Positions 11,280 through 20,919 of a stretch of DNA of 64,000 nucleotides are shown one piece after another; the stretch's first letter is position 1; every line of letters begins with the position of its first letter. The stretch comes from Branchiostoma lanceolatum (taxonomy: Eukaryota > Chordata > Leptocardii > Amphioxiformes > Branchiostomatidae). The notes under the pieces were generated by a model that worked only from the letters and a program-made list of their open reading frames with translations, did no database searches and was not told where the DNA came from. The translations under genes and the position numbers were made by a program. The stretch covers positions 626,001 to 690,000 of the forward strand of contig NC_089724.1 of assembly GCF_035083965.1 (NCBI RefSeq), read 5' to 3'.

Positions 11280-14200
11280 AATTAGGATTCGGGTACACGA
11301 AATACGCTCACACTTCTCCTTAAAAACCTCCCGAGCGTGACTCCAAGTCGACTAAAAACGCGCCTGAGCGTTAATCCTGCCTGTGAAGCACTTCTCTCCC
11401 CTGTAGGAAGTGCACTGGCAGTGGCGGGAAAATATTTGCCAGTGGCAGAAATTTGGCACCCGTTTAGTGCCTGGTGACGTACATGTTTACCTGATACTGG
11501 AGGGTTCTCTGTCTGTTTGTTGTACTCTTTATCGATTACCTGGAAGTGCGTCACACCTGTCGTTAAGTACCGGATAAATTCTTGATCAGAGCAAAGTGAA
11601 ACACTCGAGTTCAACAACATCACTCACTGACGAAAGACGGAGGATGCAATCTGAGACAATTCGCCTTTTTTATGTATTTATATCTATCCATTCACCTGAG
11701 TAATTTTTGTATTATGAACATTTATGTGGCATTCACTCAGAGCAACCGTCCTATAGTGTAACAGTTGTTGACGAATGATATAAGGATAGACGTTATGATA
11801 TCGCTGATCCTAAACACCAGTGTCTACCTAATACGGCAGAGAAGTCACAGAATATTATGGATTTTTGGTCAACATTGTGTTAAAAACACGACAGTTACGT
11901 AGTCACGGTTTCTTGACAACTTGACCTCTTTGCAAATTATTGCAAATGATATCATTATTTATGCAAATAGGTTTTTTTTCTATTCGTTGATCAATCGAAA
12001 CACGAGATCTAGAGATGAGACTACCGTTAATTTACATCTGTGCATTTTAAGTATCCCACTAAAATGCAAAATACACCGCGTACCGATACAAGAACATTTT
12101 TGTTGCTGTTTCTCGTTGTTGTTATTTTTGAATTTTGTCTTTTTTTATAAGACCCGTGGGCCGCATACATTTCAAACAAACTTTGAACCTTGAACCTTGA
12201 ACTAGGACATCGGTGATGTCATCTCGGGAGACAATGGGTCCCTCTGCACACTCAGTCCAAGTTTAGTTCTACCGTCTGCAGCACCCATGTTAATGTATCG
12301 TCACAGCTGCTAGTTTCAAATGATTATTGAGCGTACTATCACACCCATGCAGAGAGCAACATTGTTGAAATCTGAGTCGCTGCCAAACAAGTAACGGAAA
12401 AAAGGCGAATTTTCGGCTGTCTTTATGCTTTCATCAGGATTACACGACTTATCTAATCAAGGGACCTCAAGGGTACGTGACACCAGCAAGAGGCCAAAGA
12501 TAAATCTTTAACGTACAAAACAAAAAATGTGAAATAATATCTGACGACTCAGAAATATTGGTCAGCAAAACTTTTAGGAGTTTCTTTTCGGTGTGTGTCG
12601 TAGAAATTTAATCTCACTTGCAGCACCGACGGTTTCTGATAGAGGGCGCTGTTACAAGTCAGAGATACGTTTGGTGAGGTTACTATCCACACAAATGCAG
12701 TGTTATCTTTCGTGGGAAAACTTGCCAGTTTTCAATTAAGGATGGTCCCATTTCAAGGGAAGATCGAACATCACCCGTAGCAACTTCAGAGATAACTTAA
12801 AAATAAATAACATTTCAACAACACTTCTTGTTTATTACAACAGAGCGACAAGGCAGCCTAGTTGTTTGCTTGTAGGTTTGAGTACCTCAAGAGAATATTA
12901 GTCTTTATTTATGCAAATCAGGGCGTTGAATACCGAGAGATGGCTTCTCAGCCAATTGAATTTCATTTTGAACCCCCTGACAAATATCTAGCACCTTCCA
13001 ATGACCCTGCTGTCGCCTATTTCCCAACCAAGTTGGGCTGGGTTGGGAGTAGCCTGAGACCCGCCCTAGCTATTCCAGATCCGGTTCGCTTCTTCGATCG
13101 AATCCAAGAAGTGCATGGCTTTATTGAGTTGGATTTGTCTGAATTCACAGTCGGCTGGCAAAGACAAGTTTTAAGGCTGGTAGGTACCCTCGCCTACCAG
13201 CCCTAATCAAAGATGACCTAAGTGCACACAACTAACTCTCAACCATGGTCTGGAGGCAATGAGGCCATTGCCGGCTATCTGTGGCTTAAACTATACTAGG
13301 CGTATATCGTATCTATAGATTGAAATGAATACAAGAGATGGTGTTTTGCTTGTGAAATAATATCTTGTGTATACAAATAAAGTTGTACATGTGCTTTTCT
13401 AACGGTGCTTAGCATCTCTCCGTAAGTCACAAAGTTCAGATCATTTGGGGAAGGGATGACAAGTGGATTCGGAAAATGTATGACATGCAAGACATGGGTA
13501 AGATCACCTTTGAAGTACAGCTACAGATATGTCGAGGTTGCCTTAAAGAACCGTCTTAATAACCATCAAAGATGAACACATCTGTAGATTCAATATCCCC
13601 ACCACGCATCCGTACACTCCGTAGTCAGGGATTTTCTACTATTTCTGACTGCCCTAAATGCATCATCACTGGAAGTGAACCAGGTTGAATTCTACTCGGC
13701 TCGCCGCTGTTTTATCCTATCTTTTGGGCCTTTGCGTTCGAGTGTCTTCCTGGTTCTTGCTGACAGGACGCTGAGGGATTTCGCTGACTCGGCTGGTTTT
13801 AAGAAAAAAGCTTTCCCTTTGCCAATATATTCTGCGCTTGGTGTACGAAAGACCTTAAATAATTAGGCGACAGTTTTATTTTTTGTTACTGTGAAGCTAA
13901 ATTTGTCTCTCTGAAACATGCACTAACGTCTCGGACAAAAGAAATAAAACGCAAACATTTAGATGAAATATCATTAACTGGCCGACAATTTGTGTTCTGT
14001 CTTTTGGAATGTAGTACTTCTTATGATATGTGTAAAGGACATCTGATCTCTTTATTAGCCTTGTAAACAACATTGTAGACTCCTCTGTTTATAAAATACC
14101 GATGTCTTCTTGATCTATTTTCTGACTACATCTCCTGCTATTAAGTCTTCTGTTTCGGTGACTGGCCATATTCTTTTCTTTTTAATATTTCCGGAGAGAA

Positions 14201-14430
14201 ACGCTGTATTCCTGCCGGCTATTCGAGTGTAGTACACGTAGCCCTCAATGGTGTCTCCTTTTCAACTAGTTATGAAGTACGAGGTGTTTGTAAACGGGAA
14301 CGTCAAAATATGTTCCAACAGGCTTATTGTCGACTTGCACGTGTCAGGTCTAGGTGCAGTACCGGTCTATCAGCTAGAGGTCTCTCTTTACTGGTCGTGT
14401 CTCCAGGAGCCCACTGGAGCCAGGCTATCC
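11280..14430. other. Intergenic stretch downstream of the four-peptide gene
   Basis: It includes the 3' flank of the gene ending at 14433. An open frame at 12862-13206 on the plus strand has protein-like composition but no homology I recognise and no flanking support. I see no repeat or RNA gene. Confidence 0.35.
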
Positions 14431-14432
14431 CC

Positions 14433-14557
14433 TCAGTGCCCCTGCACGGCGTTGAGGAGCCTGTGGAGCCAGGCTGTCCGCTCGCGGTGAGTGAACTCTT
14501 TACTGTGGTCGGAAGTGACGTCAACATCTGTGATCTGACGCTTGCTGGTGCCGGAAG
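14433..14557 (-). CDS. Exon 6: PTH-like peptide 4 and stop
   Basis: The acceptor CCCCTCAG follows a C-rich tract. The exon encodes SGTSKR, then a 34-residue peptide starting QITDVDV and ending AVQGH before TGA at 14435-14433. This is the best match to PTH(1-34), including E-R at 19-20 and W-L at 23-24. The N-terminal Gln could cyclise to pyroglutamate. Confidence 0.8.
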
Positions 14558-14613
14558 CTGAGGGGGGGGGCGGTATTCGGCGTTAGTAAAGAAAGAAATA
14601 TTCTTGTTTTTAA

Positions 14614-14692
<79 letters not shown>

Positions 14693-14844
14693 CGTACACG
14701 CACGCAAAAACACTCACACACACACTCACCTTTAAACTCTCTCACACACACATATGCACACGCACACACGTACATACATGCACACCCACACACACATACA
14801 CACACACACGCACACACACACACACACGCACACGTGCACACACA

Positions 14845-14882
<38 letters not shown>

Positions 14883-17800
14883 CGCGCGCGTGCATAATTA
14901 TACTAGGCACATTTTACTCGCCCTCACCGTCCACGATCTCGTCCACCAGGGAGGAGATCCATGCCTGGCGGGCCCGCTCCACCAGATCCCGGCTGCGCTC
15001 CTCCGTCATGGTCCGGTCCGTGATGCTTCGTCTGGGCAGCAGAAAAAAGGTAAGGTATGAGAAAAGTTAAAGGTATTCCCATAGCATATATAGTGCCTTA
15101 GGGGCGGTTGTTTGTTGTCTACTGTGTCTGGGGCACGGTATTGGAAGGTGGAGCACATCCCTCTGTAACAGAAGTGAGGTACCCATTTTTACACACGGGT
15201 GGAGTGAGAAGGACGTGTAATAAGATGCCTTCTCAAAGAACATACCTTCAAACCGGAAATGCCAGGAATCGAAAACGTTACTACTGGGCTATTCGACTCC
15301 AAATCACTTATATCATAGAAAAAATAGTTCCTGAACTTCATTGTAGCTCAGGAGAGTGTCATCTAGTCTTCTACGGGATAACAGATTAGTAAGAAACGTT
15401 GTAAAGTCACTGCTGCAAAACGATTGCTATTCGTATAGAGCTATAGCATTTCCCTTCCAAGGAATCTGTGCATGAAGTCTTTTTTATATCCGTGAATAGT
15501 TTTAGCAGTTTCGTTACTGCTGCACGTACATTGCGAAGTAAAACCAGTCTGCAAATTTCCGGTTACCGAAACATCGGCTAGGTTTTATGTACTGGTTTTG
15601 TAGGAAAAAAAAAACATGTTAGTCTGCCCGTCTAGTAGGTCCCACATTGGCTGAAATGTTTACCAGATATCCAAAATATGATGCACAATTCGGCACCAGG
15701 ATCGGACGAAACGTCATTCATGGACGTACGAAGTATAATGGTCTCACCGTTGTGGATATGCGATGCGGGGATCTGCAGATACCAGGTACTTCAGCAGGTG
15801 GCGCTGCCAGGCGGTCCGCGTGTCCTGCGCCAGTCTGTGGTCCCCCATGGTGTCGATGCCGGACCGCTTACTGTTGGTACCTGAGAAGTATCGGTCAGGT
15901 TGATATCTAAACAGATCATGATGGCAATCTTCAGACAAGGTGAGACTGTCGGTGGAGTAAGGACAATAAAGACAGTTGAGTCTAAAACGGATGAAAACTT
16001 CCGAATTCCCTTTATGACATAGGGCACATAGGGATGACTGGTTTGTAAAAAATACACACTTAAAGGAATCCTGAAGGGGGATTATTTTCCGTTGGATTAT
16101 CTATCCATGAAAACATAATCAGCCGACTTAACATGTGACATGGAGTCTTATAATATGTTGTTGTCCTTCAGACCGCTTACCGTCACGGCATCGGGACTGT
16201 AGAACGTTTCTCTAAAACAACGGAGATTTCACTTCCAGTGACATGACATGGTGGGGATGAGCAAATCGTTAAGAAAGTGCCGAACAATCAGCAAACTGTC
16301 TGGACACGACAAGACGTTTCGAACAAGATCTTAAGACGCTGTTGCTGATGAACTAAGATATGATTGATGTCTTCAAGTCGTGACCATTACTTAGAAGCCA
16401 AATCGTCCTAAGATGTTTTCCTGCTTAAGGGATTATCCCTACTTTCCTGGAGAGCCAAATGACAATTTGCAAACTTGCGTCTCGAAGCGCAGACGGAACA
16501 TTAGCGCGATGTCTTCACCACTCAGGAGTTGTTCGGTTGGCTAACTAACTAACAAGGCTGGCCAGAACTCACACATGTATCAACAATGCTGCCTGGGCTG
16601 ACCATCATCATTGTATTGCCTTGTTGCACTTTTGATAAATAGAAACAGAACACGTCGAAAGTAACAGGCCCATTTCTAGTACAACTGAGTTCCATGTGGG
16701 ATTGTGGAAAGCTCACTAGTGGTGAATATGTAGTTATGTTCACCAGTGGTTATGGCGAAATGGAGTCTTTTATGATTATTTTACATTTCATACGATACAA
16801 TTTATAGATTTACGACGGAGATATGATCAACCAAAGTTGATTTATCGTTGATTCCTAGTTTGCTAGATTTTTAACCTACCTTCGGGCAGGAGGATCTCGT
16901 CCACCAGAGCCGTGAGCCATGCCTGGCGCGCCCGGCTGATCATGTCACGTGTCCGCTCCTCCGTCATCGTCACGTCAGTGATGCTCCTGCTGTACGGAGA
17001 AGTAAGCCATTGATCGGATAAACATTACAACTAAACGTGTCACCTCCGTGATACCTCTGCCGGGGGCACGGTAGGATGCTCTTATACAGGACATGGTTAG
17101 GAGAAATTATCTACAGATCTGTAGATACGGTTAGGAGAAGTTAACTACTGATCTGGAAACATGGTTAGGAGAAGTTATCTGCTGATCTCTGGGATCCCCT
17201 TGGCTTGGAATTCATTTGGGCTTTGTTAAGCTCATTATAGATATGTGGTCATTCACTTGGTGCAATTATAGTCCAAACGGAAAAGTAATGATTAATTACT
17301 TTTCACCTTATTTCCTTATTTTCCTACTAATTGACATTTTTGGGTGGTAATCCCGAAGGCCAAATACCGAATTGGAGTACAGGTGGTTTTCATAAATCCC
17401 TATCAGCGCAATATTCTGTACATGGAGGAAATATCCTATGCCCCATTGATATTATGTAGTGGTAGAATACTGCGCTTGTTTCCAACCATATGGCAGATTC
17501 ATTTCCGGCCCTCCATTAGTGGCACGGCATCTCCTAAGCGCTGCCGGGAAACATCAGAACAACTTGCGCCGAGAGATGCTTCCGGAAGCCATGACGCGAA
17601 TTGACGTCAACTAGACACAAAAGAACAATTTTTTTGCCCTTATCCACTTCTTCTCATCTTTGCCTTATTATGATCGCGTACTTAAATCTCATCATCTTTA
17701 TTCTCCTCTGTTAATGTGTAGGATGAGAACGACACCATGGTGTCGCTTTGTTGTTATTAGTTCCTAATGTTTGTACTGTCTTCCATAGTAACGCCAGGCA

Positions 17801-20800
17801 ACCGCAAAGTTTCCGCTCATGTGTTGGTTCCATTAAGTGTCCTTAGAGTGGCTTAATAGTTAATCTGCCGCTGTCAGCTTTCCCTCGTACACGGAGCACT
17901 GCCGGAAGGTGGCGCGATTAAAGGTAAAGGTCGCTAATCCGCTATCAAAATCGTAAGACACGTTTTATTATCATCAGTACGAAGTAACAACAGGGTGTCA
18001 GATCATGTACTGGTTTCATAAAGTGTTCTTTAGAGAGGCTTAGTATTCAATCTGCTGTAAAAGTACTACCGGGAGACCTGGCGATGGCGATATAGGACGC
18101 TGTGATCACGATTGTAAGACAGGGGTTGGAACTTCAGTACAAAGTACACCGTACGGTTCTGGTTCCATAAAGTGTCCGTTCAGCGGCCTTATAGGTATGT
18201 GTTGTTGAAAGTACTGCCGGTAGAACTTGCAACGGCGATAAAGAACGCTGTCAACTCGATTGTAAGACAGGGTTTGGAACTTCAGAAAAAAGTAACCGTA
18301 CGGTGTCAGATCATGTACTGGTTCCATAAACTCTTCTTAGAGAGGCTTAGTATTTAATCTGCTGTAAAAGTACTGCCGGGAGAACTGGCGATGGCGATAT
18401 AGGACGCTGTGATCACGATTGTAAGACAGGGTTTGGAACTTCAGTACAAAGTAGCCGTGCGCGCGGTTCTGGTTCTATGAAGTGTCCGTACCAAGGCCTT
18501 ATAGGTAATCTGTTGCTGAAAGTGCTGCCGGGAGACCTGGCGATGAAGATATGAGACACTGACATCACAATTGTAAGACACGGACGTCCTGGATCGTGAA
18601 CCACGATGGTACGAACGCGGAATCAGGGAGGTCATCTACGAGAGGATCTACAACCCCACCCTAAACAGGAAGGGAGGACTCCGCGTAGAACTCTCCGGTA
18701 CCTGGGACTCCGCCCTCCCCCCAACCAAAGGACAATAGATGTTCCTATGGTGTTGTCTTACCATAGGAACCTTCCAGATCTTGTTTTACATTTTAATACG
18801 TCTTATGCATGACTGTGTGATTTGCCATGTAAAACCGGTTTTTCTAGTTATTGTAAATAAGTACTGGTTAGTTCTACTAGTTCATTTTAGTGACGCTGAA
18901 GAAGAGTGATGGATGTCACTCGAAACGTCCGGAAATAAATCTCCGAATTCTTATCCAGTTGTAGAGTTTGAATTCTCTTTATATATTGGTTACCTGGATG
19001 TCTAACCTTCACAAACGAATTGTAAGACACTGTTTCGGAACTATAAGGCAAAGTCGCTTGGATGTCCAGTCAAGAGTCCTTGTCTTACTTGTATAAGATT
19101 AAATTCTTGCTTATATAAGACAAAGTACCTGCACGGTTTAAGCCCAGGTCCTGCATCCATTACGCGTTCTTAGCCGGGATTAGGAGTTAATCTCTCCGCG
19201 GGGGCTTCCCGACTGCGGGGGTCGGGCGGTAACTCCCCTTCCATTACCGCGGATAAACCGTTTAATTACCGGTTATAAAATAACTGGGTCACAGGAAATA
19301 ACGCTGCTGTAAGTAAGTACGCCCCTGAAGACTTTATGGCCTACGGGTTTACAGTCGCCGCGAGGATTTGGTCGCGGCAGGTAGAAAAGAACAGCTGATG
19401 TTTTCACAATAAGATGTTTGGATTTAATGGGTTTTCTAAAACTTAACAGTTTTCCGAAAATAATTTCATCAGGTTGATAGAACATTGGGTATTTGGAGTT
19501 TCTTTTAACACAACCAGGTAATTTCACCTGCTCATGTTTCGGTGTCTGTCAGACACCTTCTTCAGAGCTTCTGACTGTAGTACTGCTTCTCGCCGCTATA
19601 AGTAGCCGATGTTTAACAGTTTTGTGGTAATCCTATTAGACTTACAAGGACGAGAATTTAGCTTACCCTAGCATCAACTAGTGAGAAGCACTGATACTTC
19701 AGTGCGCTTTTTCAGAGCGGTTCTAATGTAAAAACGCAGATGACTTCTAAGCGAATTCGAAAACCTTATTTGGAACGCTCGTTTTGAACTAAAAGGTCTG
19801 ATTTCCTTGGTAACTGGTATACGACGATTTTAAATGTAGATGTAAGTTGTACTTATTAATGGTCTGACCGAATCCAAAAATCCTGTGCTGTAAGTCCTAA
19901 ATCCAGGCAGGTCTGTGATAAGTCTCGTTCCAGTACTTACATGGCAGATGGTGTGATCCTGTTTAGCTATTTGATGTAGATCACACTTTTTTCGGTAGTA
20001 AACGGGGTATCAGCATTCACCTATCGGTGCTTCTAAAAGCGGATCTGCGGTAGTGATAAAGTCGGGTGTAAATATCTGCTTGCCTTAATTTATTTGTGAC
20101 ATTTATGCAAGGATTTACATTGTAGACTCACGGCGATCTTAATGGACGGGCCAAATCCAGAAGACGTTTCTTTTAAGTACACACAGCCAGGGCTGCCCAA
20201 CTAGCCTGAGTCTAGCACAAGGGGCTAGCCCCGCTGACAAAGACAAGACGTGACAATGGACAGCATGACGAGCTATAACAATATTGTAAATACATGTACA
20301 TATTAAAACTATCGTGTTAAAATGATTGAAATGATAGATTACGTCTATAATGGTATCTACATCGGGAGGCCAGGGCCTGTACGTATACATGTATTGTTCG
20401 TCATAACTTCCAAAACGACTCCGGACTGCCCGACGCCAGTAGAGATGGTCACTGAAGCATCAGGGGATGCTGCCTTTAATTTTTGTGCCAACATTTTCAC
20501 CGTTTTATCTTTAGATGAAGTGGTTTGCATTCGTTCTTCCTGGAAACAAATTATAATATAGACGCCCATCCTGTTTTGACAGCCATTGCGTCAATATCTT
20601 CGTGGCATGATATGCGTTTTGTTGTATTAACCTACTTTTTAGATTGCTTTATTGACTGGAACATAAGAGAAGCTCCAATGGCCCTGTTGCCCCGGGGATT
20701 TTCGGGCTCCAACTTCCTGTAATAAAGACCTAATTGCCGCACAGGGGAGCGTTCACTGAATTCAGGATGTTGCTATCTAAAACGGTACACAAACAAAAGT

Positions 20801-20867
20801 CGTATTTGATAAATCTAGAAAAGATTAACATGTCAAAAATATATGAATGTATGAATGTAGATACGTA

Positions 20868-20919
<52 letters not shown>

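Larger units (their letters stand above)
17820..19130. repeat. 150-165-bp tandem array interrupted by a Penelope-like insertion
   Basis: At least five units share GTTCCATAAAGTGTCC, CTGCCGGGAGACCTGGCGAT and ATTGTAAGACA. The anchor GTAAGACA recurs at about 17950, 18113, 18262, 18420, 18571 and, after the insertion, 19022. Confidence 0.85.

Noticed and set aside
12862-13206. Plus-strand frame with protein-like composition (AVAYFPTKLGWVGSSLRPAL)
   Set aside because: No recognised family, no signal peptide, no flanking exons; possibly an old element.
14521-14910. Cys/Val-rich frame over the CA repeat
   Set aside because: Simple-sequence artefact; only the part at 14433-14557 in another frame is a real exon.
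16178-16208. Possible 31-bp microexon (GTTTTAG ... GACG|GTAAGC)
   Set aside because: After peptide exon 1 it would read a stop in the required phase; the direct join of the flanking exons is in frame without it.
20357-20569. Minus-strand frame [20 protein letters not shown]
   Set aside because: No splice sites or homology seen; left as unannotated intron.
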